The translations under genes and the position numbers were made by a program. A stretch of DNA of 64,000 nucleotides, taken from the NCBI GenBank assembly GCA_015698045.1, contig BLAL01000048.1:310001-374000 (forward strand), written 5' to 3'. The notes below the pieces were generated by a model. The model searched no databases and was not told the origin of the DNA. It saw only the letters and a list, made by a program, of their open reading frames with translations. The DNA comes from Rhizophagus clarus (Eukaryota; Glomeromycota; Glomeromycetes; Glomerales; Glomeraceae). Shown one piece after another: positions 22,680 through 35,013 of this stretch. How positions within the stretch are numbered: the stretch's first letter is position 1; each line of letters begins with the position of its first letter.

Positions 22680-23020
22680 TTTTGAAATAGCCAATTGATC
22701 AAATAGTCATCAATCGGCTACATAATTCAATCAGTTATCAATCTAGCATATGACCAATTGATGATCAGTTAGCCTGATCAATTATCAATTGGTTATATAA
22801 TTTCAATCAGTCATATAACTGATTGATAATTGATTAAATCAATAAGTTATCAATCAGATATCAATCAGGTATATACTTGATTGATTGCCGATTGAAATTA
22901 TATAGCCGATTGGTGACATTTGACCAAATAGTCACCAATCGGTTATCAATCTTGTATCAATAGGCATCAATCAGGTATATACCTGATTGATATCCGATTG
23001 ACAATGATTCGACCTGTGTA
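22680..23020. repeat. Foldback MITE of the TCAATCGG type
   Basis: Made of inverted and direct copies of ATCAATCGGCTAT/TATCAATCAGGTATATAC words, able to fold along most of its length. Its right end GATTCGACCTGTG is the inverse of the left end of the element at 9145. No coding capacity. The left boundary is unclear. Confidence 0.6.
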
Positions 23021-23063
23021 TACTACTTAAAAATAAGCATTTTTCAAAATCCAAGTTGTAATA

Positions 23064-23174
23064 AAAAGAAAATTAAATTTTTAACAATAAAGATATATGT
23101 AAATTTACATGAGGGAAAAGAAAATTAAATTTTTAACAATAAAGATATATGTAAATTTACATGAGGGAAAAGAA
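23064..23174 (+). repeat. Perfect tandem duplication, 55-base unit, two copies
   Basis: AAAGAAAATTAAATTTTTAA through TTTACATGAGGGA occurs twice in direct succession without visible differences, so the duplication is recent. Confidence 0.85.
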
Positions 23175-24564
23175 TTTCTAAGGTTATAAAAGTGGCTAAT
23201 TAGCGGTTTTCATGTAAATGGCAAAAAAATGATTTTTTACTATAATATAAGAACTTTTATAAAGCTAAACGCAATAAAAAGCAAAATAAAGCGCTTTTTT
23301 TTTGGTAATTTCTTATGTTTATAACTCTTTATAATCCGCAAATATTATTTTTAAATTATATTTTTACCAATTTTTCTCGTTTCCTTTTTTTAGCATTCAA
23401 AGAATAAGAATTATTAAAGTATTTTAAAAAAATTAATATTACACTTTCTTTTTTGCTTGTAAGTGATAATTTTTCTTTATATAGACTGCTTTAATTATAT
23501 ATTAAAATAATTGTTTTCTTGGATAGATTGATTTTTTTAAAAAAAAATTATAGTATTAAATGGTAAATACATATATAAGGATATGATAATTTGTTTATTA
23601 CTGTATGCTAAGTTTAACTTCTATAATAAAAAAAAGGTAAATGGATTTTCTTAATATGAAATTTTTTATTTTTTTAATATAAAAAAATTTTTTTTTGTCA
23701 GTTAATTCATTTTTTTAATGTAGATTGATCAAAATATTTTTTTTATTGATCCCTGGTTTTATCATACTGTATGTATATTTTTCATGCAATATCTAAAAAT
23801 AAATTAAAATTTTATTGTAATTTACCACAAAATTTTTAATGTTTAATCAAAGAATTACTTTATGATATATTTGCTATATGGTTTCTTGTTCATATCCACT
23901 CCTTCTTTTTCCTCTTCTCAAAAACATTAATCAACAGATGCATGAGCTTTCAAAATTTTTACTTTCAAAATTAAACATGGCTTGGAATTAATGTAATCAT
24001 TGGGATACATTGATCATGACATGAACTTATTTCTTGCTCATCCTTTAATCAAATAATAGTTTCATTATGCTCTTCATCAGATTCTGATCCAGAAAAATTA
24101 CTTTCTGTATCGCTTATGATATTTTTATCATTTTCATCCAAGGTAATTTGTGAGTAAACTGTTTAGCCTTAGCATGAATATTTGAAATCTAATTCAAATA
24201 AAGATTCATTTTTATTAGTTTCCTCTATATCACAAATTCTTATAATTACCATATATCTCATTATAACTCACTAAATTTTCATATTTACTATAAAACTTCG
24301 TCTCTATCTACAAAATCTTTCTACAGATTTTTATATTCACTATAAATTTCGTCCTCACCTACCAAATATTCATCTAAATACTCATATTGACTAATATATA
24401 TTATTAAATAAATTGTTTAATAAATTTAACCCTAAAAAAAAGTTTGTTTTTTAAGTTTTAAGTAAGAAAAATACATTTATTTTTGCTAGCATTAGTTTAA
24501 AGTTTTAATTTCTCACCATATCTAGTAAATTCTAAAGTTTCTTTTACTTTTCATCAATTTTAAT
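23175..24564. other. Gene-poor region with remnants of an acidic minus-strand coding sequence
   Basis: Mostly AT-rich. On the minus strand between about 24400 and 24050, short open pieces such as YEYLDEYLVGEDEIYSEY and ENDKNIISDTESNFSGSESD resemble the acidic N-termini of transposon proteins, but stops break them every few dozen codons. No gene is called. Confidence 0.4.
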
Positions 24565-24650
24565 AGTAAAAAGTATGCCAAATCTATAGGTGTTTAAAAT
24601 TATGTAATACCAATTTTTGGTTCATTTATATAATAAATAAACGCATTACT

Positions 24651-24687
<37 letters not shown>

Positions 24688-24698
24688 AAGTATGCCAA
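24565..24698 (+). mobile_element. Retroposed mRNA 3' end with poly-A and 17-base target duplication
   Basis: The 17 bases AGTAAAAAGTATGCCAA stand at 24565-24581 and again at 24682-24698. Between them is a 100-base insert whose last 27 bases are A, preceded by AATAAA at 24632. This is the signature of LINE-driven reverse transcription of a polyadenylated RNA, truncated at its 5' end. The source transcript is not recognisable from about 75 bases of 3' UTR. The perfect duplication and unbroken A tract suggest a recent event. Confidence 0.85.
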
Positions 24699-25705
24699 CT
24701 TCCAAGTGAAATTCAAGTAAGATAATAAATACTATATGAAAAATTTTTTAATAAAATCATAGTAGCGGTCAATATGCATAACTTTGTTATTTAAATTTAA
24801 GCGCTATATTAAATAAATACAGTATTACATTAAACCTGTATTTTTTGACTTTTGCAAAATTTAGGCTGGCATTATAAAATTTACTAGTATTATAGAAATT
24901 TTAGCTAGCATTATGAATTATTTATTGGCGAATTTAACCTAATTTAACTAATTTTGGCCAACTTTAATCATATATATGTATACTACTTTTAATGATAGTA
25001 CTTCACCACAATTTTTTTTTTACCAACCTTAATGAAAAAAATTTGCCTTTCTTTTTTGTGACATTTCCTATGACTGTTTATTTTTTATAGGGTTACCTTT
25101 GTATAAATAATTTTTGGTAAAATTCATAGAATAGACTAACTTATTTGTACATTTTTATTCCTTTTACAGTGATTTATAAATATTTCTTCTTCAAAATTTG
25201 TAATAATTAGAAACTAAAGCAATTTTTATAACATAAGACTTATGTGAAATATGTTTTATAACCCATTTTAAAGTTATCACAAAAACATTAAAAAAACATT
25301 GTCACACCAAATTTCTGCCACTTCCAACACAACAAGAAATACCATAAAAACAATGTATTAAACTTTTACTTTTCTCAAATATAAACTTTATTTAATCTCT
25401 AAAAGCTTTATTATCTCTAAATAATTTAGGTAGTTACATTTTTAAGTATTCGTAATCTAACCTATGCTTAACACTTTTTTTACTAAGTCTACAAACTGGG
25501 GTTTATATATTATTTCATCTGTTGATCAATGATCTACTTTAATAATTAATAAAATGACTATTAATTTCGTACTATATATTTGACTATCTTAATTTGATGA
25601 TCTAATTAATCACATGACTTCATCGATTTCTGTCATTACAACATATAGACTTTGCATAATAAACTATCAAGCAAAGCATAATTCATGCTTTGTTTATCAA
25701 AATCC
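24699..25705. other. No gene seen
   Basis: AT-rich sequence with scattered ATTATAAAATTTACTAG-like words. No convincing open frame, RNA gene or bounded element. Confidence 0.5.
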
Positions 25706-27019
25706 TATGAAAAAAGATCATCCAATATTTGTGTAATATTTATTCAATTCTGTGTAAAAATCATTCAATTATTGCAATTTTTTGGATAAAAATGACCATG
25801 CAGTTATTTATAGTGTGTTAAAAGTGTGCAATTTTTGTACAATTGAAAATAAACTTAAATTTAAGATATAGAAAATGTTCAATTTTTGTGCAATAAAAAT
25901 TTTAGGGTATAAAATTTGTATTTAAGATACAGAAAGCATTTAATTTTTGAGTAATTCTACTATACTATATTTGACCACTTTTTGGGACAAATAGATTACT
26001 TTTAACCATTATGAATATATTTTTTTAAATGATTTATGCAGTAAGTTTACACAAAATTTAACTGTATATTTGTTTATAAATGGTTATCTTCTGGACCTAT
26101 TGGTATAATTTTTGTAGTGCTTCATAACTAAAAAAAGTTCAAAACTTTTTTATTAAATTACACAATTAGTTCCAGCCAGAATTATAATTTGGCTGGAATT
26201 ATGCATCTTAAATTGTATATTAAACATGTGATCTGATCATTAAAATAAATATGATGCGAAATATTTGTGTTTTTTTTTTAAACTTTTTAATTTCAAAATT
26301 TCAGGTAAGAAAAACTTGTTTTCTATTATCTTTTTATTTATTTTCCTAGCTTTTTTACATTTTAATGTTATTGATTTACTTATTTACTAACTTTATACTT
26401 TTTTTACTACTAATACTAATAATTTATTATTACTTTCAACACTTGCTAATCATATTTTTTATATATTACTAATACTAATAATTTACTTTCAATACTGCTA
26501 ATTTGTATTCTTTACTAACTTCATACTTTTTTATTTTAATACTAATAACTTACTTATACTAATAATTAATTCTTCTTTGATACTACTGCTAATTTACTGT
26601 TACTAACATACTTTATTTTATTTTCTTATATTTTCTACATTTATGATTTATATCAAAATATAGTATTTTATTTGTGAATATTTTGTATATTTTTATATTT
26701 TAAATTAATAAAAAATTCATAATTTTACTTTATTAATTTGCCTGTCATTACTATAAAATTTTGGTATTTAACCTATTATAATACCTAAAATTCAGCCTAA
26801 AATTTGGCTTAAAAATTGAACAATAATCGTATAAAATCAGGATAAAAATAGGATAATTATTGTACAAATTACTATGCAATTATTGTATGATTTATTGCAA
26901 GTTTTAGCACAATTATTGCACAATTATTGTATGGTTAAATATATAAAAATTGTAGTAAAATCATAGTAAATTTAATTGAATGATAATTCAACAAAAATCA
27001 CACACAGTTTTTTCATAAG
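25706..27019. mobile_element. Candidate non-autonomous element with CCT(T)ATGAAAAAA inverted ends
   Basis: Left edge CCTATGAAAAAAGATCATCC and the reverse complement of the right edge CCTTATGAAAAAACTGTGTG share about 13 bases, and ATTCAATT/AATTATTGCAC words continue on both sides. The interior has no gene. No clear target duplication was found, so the call is tentative. Confidence 0.35.
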
Positions 27020-27204
27020 GTAAAAGAATCAAGTTATGCTAAACATAATATATGAATAAATTAAAGCAGTAGGACATTTTATATTATCTTAATACTAATA
27101 TGAATTATGGAAAGCAAAGCTGGAATGCTGAAATTAACTAAGATAGTAAACAAGTTGGCTCAGATCAAAATGCTTTTGTCCTGAACCTGAAGGAAATCTG
27201 CATA

Positions 27205-27370
27205 CTTAGTTTATTGAGAGGTAGAGGCTTGCATTTGGCTATATTTTGAAATCCAGTCTGGTCCAGAATATACAGTAAAATTGAAAGCCTAGCCAAGCTC
27301 TGACCTGGCCCAAAATATGTAAAAACTCAGCCAGCTTAAACCCAGACCAGAATTTTTATAGTATTTTGTT
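27205..27370 (+). repeat. Left half of a split foldback element (AGAGGCYTGCA end)
   Basis: GAGGTAGAGGCTTGCATTTGGC and following CCAGTCTGGTCCAGAA, CCTAGCCAAGC, GACCTGGCCC words are the reverse complement of words at 34756-34880 (GGCCTGG, CTGGTCCAGAA, GCAGGCCTCTATTGAGG). The two halves face each other across the Plavaka element. Confidence 0.5.
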
Positions 27371-28192
27371 TTACATTTTTGTTGTTTAAAGTTACATTAT
27401 TTTTAATATATTAAAGCTTCGAAGTTCAGTTTTTAATTTTTTTTAAATACAAATGTTAAAAAAAAAATTAGTAATATAGATCACAAATTTGTACCAGTAA
27501 TTTTCGGGTAATGTAAAATTTAATGATTTGCATAATTGAATACTAATTTATATATTTAGTGTTTAAAAATTATTATTTATAAATAAAATTATATAATATA
27601 TAATAGTTATATTAGAAAAATGATAATGTCTGAATAAATTTAAATTTTGGCCAGAATTAAATAGGTAGTTTGGCCAAAATTAAGAAAATCCAGGTTTATA
27701 TTCATCGGGAAAAATTTTGGTCCACAGATCTGTGCAATTCTGTGGAGTACATTTCTGCGCAGATCTGAGGACATGCCGATACGCAGCACTGAAAAATTTC
27801 ATGGATTTCTGCGCAGATCTGCAAGCACAAAAAAACCTGCGAAATTTTTCAAAAATAAATCTGCGAAATTTTTCAAAATAATAATAATATTAACGAGTCG
27901 TAATTATTATTTTTTTTATGCGATTATTATCAATTTTTTATTATAACTTTTAGCAATTAATTATACAAAATATACTAGCTATTAGTAGTTTTACCATAGT
28001 AATATTAGATTATACAACCAAATATTCAAATATAATTAACAAAAACCCTGCTTTAAAAAAAAAAAATAATACTAAAACTAATGTTAATTCAGTTTCTGCT
28101 AAATCGATAGTCCAGATTAGAGAACTATAAAGAAATATAAGATTTGATTGGAAAAACATGAAATAATCCAAAACTTTGCTATTTTCAACTTT

Positions 28193-29781
28193 CTAACTTA
28201 CAAAATCATCGTATTCTTCATCGTCATCAATTGTTGTTTCACCTTCCATTTGTAGAGGAATTCGATTTTCTTGACTTCCCTTTTGTTTCTTTCGTTTTGT
28301 GGTTTCTTCAGCCTCTTTTTCTTCAGCTTCTGCGATTTCTTCCATCATTTGCGGCATAGCAGGGTTATTTTTTTCAAAAGCTCGCTATTAATTAATAAAT
28401 AATATTTACAGATGTATATTAATAATTTATATAAAATGTCCCAAAATTGAATTTCAAAATATTGAAGACATTTACCAAAAATGCATGCACACGTCTTGTA
28501 ATGGACCTATCGTTACATTTAATTCCAGAGCTCTTCGGATTTAATAGAATGTCATATATGAAGAGAATATACGCACAATGCATGGTTGACAATTCTTCTT
28601 CTTTGTGCGATCTGAAAACTGAGTAACTGATTTTTGACAAGAGTTTGTGGTTCATGAAAAGTTTCTCGTACGCCTTTTTAGTTTTTTCACTGTTTTTCCA
28701 CTCAGTGATTTTTACTGGAGATGTGTTATTATCAATACGTTCTAATCGATCTTTGCCGAATGTAGCGAATATTGCATTACAGATATGTGCTGCGATATCA
28801 TTTCTTTTGCTTTGACCTTTGTTCTTAATCTATAAAATTATAAAAAATATTCAGTATCCTATTTAAATATCGTTAAAAATTGGGATCTCACTCACTTCCG
28901 CAAATATTTTATCGCCAAATAAAGAGACCCAGCTGTTTCTTCCGATACTTTCGATGAAATGGCTCGCGTGAACAGAGAGATATTCTTCTAACGCATCTCG
29001 ATATTCAATATGGGTGGGAAACAATACATCTGGTAGAAGTTTTTTAATGACTTCTTTATAAGCACGCTGTAAAAGAACTCACTTTTAATTAGTTTCAAAA
29101 ACTATAACATTTCTTAAATAATCAATTCAAATAACTTACATTCCAAAAACTATCAGATAGTTCATCAAGCGCAACAAGCTTATTCAACAATTTTGAATTT
29201 TCTTGCTGTTGGGAACTGATAAATCTACAGATCTCGTATAATGCGTTGATTTTTTTATCAATTAAGGTAATCGAATAATTGAAATCTTTCAGAGTGACGT
29301 GAGAGCTATCGGTTTTTCCATCAAGTGCTGGCGAAGTGTCATAATCCTGATCACTAATGTGAGTATTGCGTTCAACCAAATGTTCATGTTCAACCAGACT
29401 ACTATTATCTTTGATATCCATTGATATGATATCAATAATTGAATCAGACGATCGTCTTTGAGAGAGCGTGCTTTGGGTGCTTTGGGTGTTTTGAGAAAGG
29501 TCAGTTAAAGTTGGCTCAATTGATTTTTTGCGGGAAGATGTAGGTGGTATAGAAGTGGTCAGAGTAGAAGTAGAGCTGCTCACTTCTTTTTTAGAAATAG
29601 TTAATAGTTATAATAATAATTTTTTATATGTATCAGAGATTTGTTACTTACTAGACAACATTTTTGAGAATTTGTTTTCAGTAGTACAAGCTGTCTTTTC
29701 TTGTAACCTTTGAGTTTCAATGGAAGAAAGCTTACTTTGATCGTTATTTATTTTTCTTTTTTGCTTTTTATCCTTATGCAT
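28193..29781 (-). CDS. Second gene of the Plavaka element, five exons, reading frame open
   Basis: Minus-strand exons 29781-29652, 29585-29140, 29066-28896, 28829-28476 and 28384-28193, all with GT..AG introns and matching phases, total 430 codons plus stop. The N-terminus is basic (MHKDKKQKRKINNDQSK), then a Ser/Thr/Gln-rich stretch (TSSRKKSIEPTLTDLSQNTQ), a helical piece (LIDKKINALYEICRFISS), a conserved-looking block (LLPDVLFPTHIEYRDALEEY and SIGRNSWVSLFGDKIF), a block with IAAHICNAIFATFGKDRLER, and an acidic tail DDDEEYDDF. I do not recognise a named domain. Divergent placement beside the transposase inside the same inverted ends suggests an accessory DNA-binding or transposition-helper role; that is inference. 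An intact frame beside a dead transposase is notable. Confidence 0.8.
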
Positions 29782-30612
29782 GATAGTAAAAAATTACTCC
29801 AACTGAAATCAAAGAAAAAATTACATCAAAGAGAATCAAGAAAAATCAAGAATTACGCCAAGAATTGAAAAAGAAAAAATTACGTCGACAAGAGTCAAAA
29901 AAAAAATTATGTATGTATCAAAGAGAAAAAATTATATAGTTATTATCAAAGAGAAAAAAAAAATACACAAAAAAGTAAAAAAAAACGTACGTTAATAGGA
30001 AAAAAGCGCTAGAGTAAATTAAAAAAAGAAAAATTCTATCAATTTGAATATTGATAAATACTAACTTCGCACTAACGATATTAACGGTGGCTTATATGAT
30101 AAATTGTCAGTAAAATTCGCATCAACTCCTATCGATATTGGTGATTAATATGGAACTAACTAATAAGATACTAGAAATAAATCAGCAACATTGTTAAAAA
30201 CATTCGTATCATCTTTGATAGAATTACATATCCCTTTGTTACACTTCGGAATAATTATGCAACCCTTCGTTACATTTTGGATTAAAATAAATAAATTAAT
30301 ATATGAAAGTAAATTAATATAATGTTAAAATAAATTTAAATGTGTAAAATAAATTAAAGTAAATTAATATAATGTCAAAATTAATTAAAGTAAATTAATA
30401 TAATGTCAAAATTAATTAAAGTAAATTAATATAATATCAAAATTAATAATGTCAATTAATACGAAATTAAAATAAATTAATATAAAATATAAAAAGATCA
30501 TTTTTTGATTAATTAATAAATCTTAAATTTTTTTTAATTTGGAAATTCTCGACAAGTATCAACTCAATTGCTTCGTAATCGTTTATAAAACTTCGAATTC
30601 TAGTAAAAAAAT
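29782..30612. promoter_or_regulatory. Divergent spacer between the two Plavaka genes
   Basis: An 830-base spacer that must hold the promoters of both genes. Plus-strand purine-rich patches (29800-30010) are followed by an AT-only repeat block at 30290-30480. No clear TATA box stands out in the AT background. Confidence 0.4.
30355..30455 (+). repeat. 31-base tandem repeat, about three copies
   Basis: TAAATTAATATAATGTCAAA plus ATTAATTAAAG repeats with a 31-base period; looser copies extend left to 30290 and right to 30480. It lies in the divergent spacer of the Plavaka element. Confidence 0.7.
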
Positions 30613-33600
30613 ATGGATAATTATCGTTGTGGAATCTGTAAAAGAGATTTTAAAACCGCTAGTGGGTTAACGTGATACGCTAATACCATGCACCAAGAAA
30701 GAACAACAATTCCTCAAGTGAATGAACAGCGATTTTATGATGAATCGTCTATTCAAACACCAGAACATGACGAAACCTTATGGACAATGCCAATTGTGAA
30801 TCCATCAGTTGCAATCACGCAAGAAACTAACACGCCTTTTTCACCAAGTACTCCACAGGCCAACGATATTGATATTGAAATGGAAGTTGATTATGAAGAA
30901 CTACCATGTTACAATCTGCGAAGTCAAGCACGAAATAGAGAAACAGAAGAAACTATTGGAGAGAGTGCTGAAAATATAGAAACAGAATCACAATTACCGG
31001 CAACATTCGGAAAAACTGACTGCGATCCTAAAGATCTTTAGGGAGCAAGCTTAGATGATGCTTTGAATACTATCAAAGGAAAGAATAAACCTAAACACAT
31101 CGCAGAATGGCCTAGTGACGCATATCGGGAATTCATGGAGTTAATAGTAGAGGGTAACATTTCCAATAAGGTTGGAGATAAAATAATTAAATTTTTCAAT
31201 AGGCATAGCAATTTAGAAAAATCACCATTGCCAAAATCAACAAAAGATGGTAAAGATTATCTCAATCAAATAAGTTCACCTTCAATAGATTTCAAAGAAA
31301 AATCTGTCGCAAATTATGCTGGAGTTGATTTTAAACTTTACTATCGTCTGATTTTTCATGCAATTCAAATCCTCGTACAGCGACCAGAAGTAGCTGATAA
31401 TTTTGTTCATAAAGGAGTCGTAAAAGTTTCGCAGGACACTGAAAGTGAAACAAGAATATACGGAGTACTGTATGAGTGTGACTGGTGGCTAGAGACAGAG
31501 AAACTTCTTCCACCTATGAACAACTTATTGTCTGTTATTTTGTATTCAGATGCAACAACATTTGATAGAATCGGCAAAACCTCAGGACATCCAGTTTTTC
31601 TAACTCTTGGAAATCTACCAAATCGGATTCAAAATTCACCAGAATCAAAAGTTCTTCTAGGATTTTTACCTAAGATTCAAGATTCAGGGGTTAAAACAAG
31701 TGAAGCTTTTCGAGCTTTACAGTGTGAAATATTCCACAAGTGTTTTAATATTATGCTCCGGCCCATACTAGAAAAATCTGATGGGTTATATTTCAGAATT
31801 AAAGGTCGCAAAATGATATTTGCTGCAAGAATTTCTTTTTTCATTGCAGATATGCTTGAAGCCGATGATATAACTGCAATATACAAGTCGGCGCGTTGCA
31901 AAATGCCGTGCCATACTTGTATGGTTTTACAAGAAGACTTGAATAAAATGGACCTTGAATGCGCAATTCCTAGAACGCACGAAAATATGCAGCAAGTAAT
32001 TAGGAATAATCAAGAAAAGGATTACTCTATGCATTCTACCAAAAATGTGTTCTGAAAATTCTCATAAATATTACTATTGAAATTATTTGAAAACAATCAC
32101 AATCACAATTAAATTAATTTTTTTTTTTGCAGAAATCTAAATATTTATGAAGCTTGTGTACCTGATCGCATGCATCATATTGATCTTGGCCTTTTTAAGT
32201 ATCAATTTGAATTCACGCAAGAAATGTTAAAAGATGTCAGAGGATTAGATTTGCTAAAAGTCTTTAACGATCGCCTTCATCAAATTCCTCGATTTCCTGG
32301 TCTAAAACTTGTAAGTAAGGTAGGCCATTTAAAAGTGGTTACCGCTGCAGACTATCGCCATATTATGAAAGTTGCACTCTTTGCAATAGATAACATTTTT
32401 GAAGAATGGAACCAAATAACTTGTGATGAACTTTGCAACCTTTATGTAAAGTTTAGCAAAATGTATATTATGAGTAGGAAAGAGTCATATACCGAAAATG
32501 AATTAAAAGTTTTTGAGGTAATTATAATTAGCAAAAGTTAAAATTAACTAACCTCTGAAATTAGTTAACAAGCCTCTAATCGAATAATTAAGGATGTGAT
32601 TATTGATTAGTGTGCTGATTTCAAGAAGATCTTCTCTACTTTATCTGTAACGGAATGTAGTTTTCCTAAACTACATAGCTGGTGGTACCATGCGGGTAAG
32701 ATTTAACTTTTTTTAAGTCATTATTATTCTGTTTCTTACCGACGCTTATTATATTTAGTCGCTGCAATCCGCAAATATAGAGCATTGAACAGTTTATTAA
32801 CGGAAACCTATGAAACCCTCCATAAATATTATGTAAAAAATCCTTACCATTCATCGAATCGAAAAGAAGTAATGAAGCAAATAGTAAACGCTGTTAGTTA
32901 ATGATGCTCATTAATTTAAATTTTAATTTAAAATGTATTAAAATAAATTAACATTACTCTTTGCAGGTAAAGCGTAAAGAATTGACTCCAAGTGACAGAA
33001 AACTCATTTATCGTAAGACTACTGGATTCGGAAAGTTTCTTTGGGAATTATCCTTGGACGCAATTGATACAAAGATAAAATCTCTAAAAAAGTCCAATAA
33101 TCTGCCACATGAAAATATTATCGAAGGATTGTCTTAAGTAATTCTGACATTAGACACCTTTTTGGACACATCTTCACAGGAATCCGAAAATGATGAATTT
33201 TGTATTAAAGTTTACAAATCAGTTCACCTGGAGAATGGTCAAATTTTGAGAACAAGCAAAGAATTCCAAGGTAAAGAATGGTTCAGCGACGTTGCGGTGT
33301 AATGACTAAGCTGCCACCTTAGTGTTAACATGTCATTATTTTCATATGCTTAGTTTATTTATTTCACATATATTATCTTATTATTATCTCATCATTTTAT
33401 TATCATCGCGAATTTATTATCTCTATTTCTTATACTTTCAAATATAATTCTAGTAATACCTTTTTCATTATTACTAATATTTTCTTTTAAACTCCTTTTT
33501 TTTTACTTTCAAATTGCGATAGTTCTCCCATATTATACTCTTTTTATCTTTAAATAAATCATTCAAATATTAATTAACACTCAGGCGAACCACGAGTATA

Positions 33601-34461
33601 TTCAAAATAACTTTTAATAATTAATATTTTCATCTTTATTATTTCATCTCTTTTGAGAGAACAGAATTAACTGTCGAGCTTTCTAACTGTCGATCCAGAA
33701 CTACTTTACATAAAGGAAAAATTGAGTCTTTTTATAAGTTTTCAAAAATTATTTTCTACTATTTCTTTCTATTTTCCTAATTTTAAATGTTAAAATAAAT
33801 TAAACTAAAAATAAAAATATGATGTAATTTAATAAATAAAAATATGATGTAATTTAGTCTAAAAATAAATATAACTTATGACTATTATTATCCTTCAATT
33901 GGACTATTATTCATCGTTTGTTTCCTATCGGTTAAATTATTACCCATCGGTTAAATTGTTTCCTATCGGTTAAATTATTACTCATCGGTTAAATTATTTC
34001 CTGTCAGTTAGATTATTACCCTTGTAATTACTATGTATTGTACTAATATTATTTCTCTATCACGTGAATTCTGGCATTACAGCGGTGACTCCCGCAGAAG
34101 ATCAAGAATAATATAGTTCGGCTGAAGGATCATAGTACGGAAAAGTAAGTACGAAATTTTAAAGAATACTAAGAGAATGATTTTTCGCTTTAGTGTCTTT
34201 CAGTTAACTGATTTTATCTTCGACGGAAAGGTACTATTGATATTCAAATTCTTTCGAGGTTCGTCCAAAGAGCCATATGAACTTGCTCTTGTTCGCTGAT
34301 ATGATATTTTTCCTGAACAACCCAAATTATACGGATGCCCACAGTTGCATTATACTAAGGAGTATAACACAATTCCAATCGGTTCTATTTACCAAGAGGC
34401 ACATGTTATATCAAGATTTAACAAAGATAATAGGTTTTTATTAAATAAGCATATATTCTAA
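30613..34461 (+). pseudogene. Plavaka transposase, decayed, interrupted by a solo LTR
   Basis: ATG at 30613 opens a C2H2 zinc finger (YRCGICKRDFKTASGLT) that has a TGA where an Arg is expected before its histidines. An acidic, low-order stretch follows, then the catalytic region: YECDWWLETEKLLPP, LLSVILYSDATTFDRIGKTS, VLLGFLPKIQDSGVKTSE, ISFFIADMLEADDITA and CKMPCHTCMVL. After an intron (about 32055-32132) comes YEACVPDRMHHIDLGLFKYQ, a hallmark of Plavaka transposases, then RLHQIPRFPGLKL. The C-terminal exons (33.0-33.3 kb and 34.08-34.46 kb, CPQLHYTKEYNTIPI and NRFLLNKHIF) are separated by the solo LTR. In-frame stops near 30676, 31039, 33135 and 34110 make it inactive. Confidence 0.85.
33298..34081. 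mobile_element. Solo LTR with 4-base target duplication GCGG
   Basis: A 784-base segment with perfect inverted ends TGTAATG..CATTACA, flanked by GCGG at 33294-33297 and 34082-34085. Leaving it out joins the transposase reading DVAV to TPAEDQ, so the boundaries are supported by the host frame. It contains five copies of a 19-base unit near ATCGGTTAAATTATTACCC (33925-34015). No internal genes. The unit's age lies between the insertion of the Plavaka copy and now. Confidence 0.85.
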
Positions 34462-34755
34462 AAAATTTACTTTTAATTAAAAAAAAAATAAATCAGTTTT
34501 TTACAAAAGAAAAAAAAAGTTTAATGTAAAGTGCTATAGTAACTGAAAAGCTTATCGAAGTAAAAATAAAAATCTTGAAAATCTCCAAAGATTGTTGCGC
34601 AAGAGTTTTTGATAAATCTGCAATTTTGGCAAAAACGTGACAGGTTGATTTTTGCAGTATTGCGCAGATTCTTAACAAAATTGCATAAAAAAAAAGCGGC
34701 AATCTGCTAAAATCACAGATCACCACAGATCTGAACTGATATAACTTTTCCGATG

Positions 34756-34880
34756 TTCTGAACCTGAACTGGTCCAGAAATTTGTTAAAAACAGACTAGC
34801 CTGGCCTGGACCCAGATTCCAGGCTGGATGTGGATCGGGTTTTGAACCCAGATCCAGCCTATTGCAGGCCTCTATTGAGG
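34756..34880 (-). repeat. Right half of the split foldback element
   Basis: Inverted counterpart of 27205-27370, ending GCAGGCCTCTATTGAGG. The Plavaka element appears to have landed inside this older element. Confidence 0.5.
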
Positions 34881-35013
34881 AATAAAGAATTACATGATAT
34901 CAAAATATTTTAAAGGACCCTAAAATGATAATGTTGTATGATAATTTAGCAAAAAATTTAAGTTTGGATGTTCTCCATGGAAATAAAGATGTTAGCTATC
35001 CTGATGGTAACTT

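Larger units (their letters stand above)
27703..34755. mobile_element. Plavaka-type DNA transposon, about 7 kb, CATCGG inverted ends
   Basis: Left end CATCGGGAAAAATTTTGGTC followed by CACAGATCTGTG; the reverse complement of the right end reads CATCGGAAAAGTTATATCAG followed by CAGATCTGTGGTG. The subterminal regions at both ends share CTGCGCAGATCTGC and GCGAAATTTTTC-like words. Inside are two divergent genes: a five-exon gene on the minus strand (28193-29781) and a transposase on the plus strand (30613-34461). A two-base TT flanks both ends and may be the target duplication. The transposase is dead, so the copy could move only if supplied with enzyme from elsewhere. Confidence 0.75.

Noticed and set aside
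31331-31901. Minus-strand open frames opposite the Plavaka transposase
   Set aside because: Shadows of the plus-strand coding sequence.
34493-34726. 77-codon minus-strand open frame
   Set aside because: Lies in the right subterminal region of the Plavaka element and has no protein-like features beyond chance.
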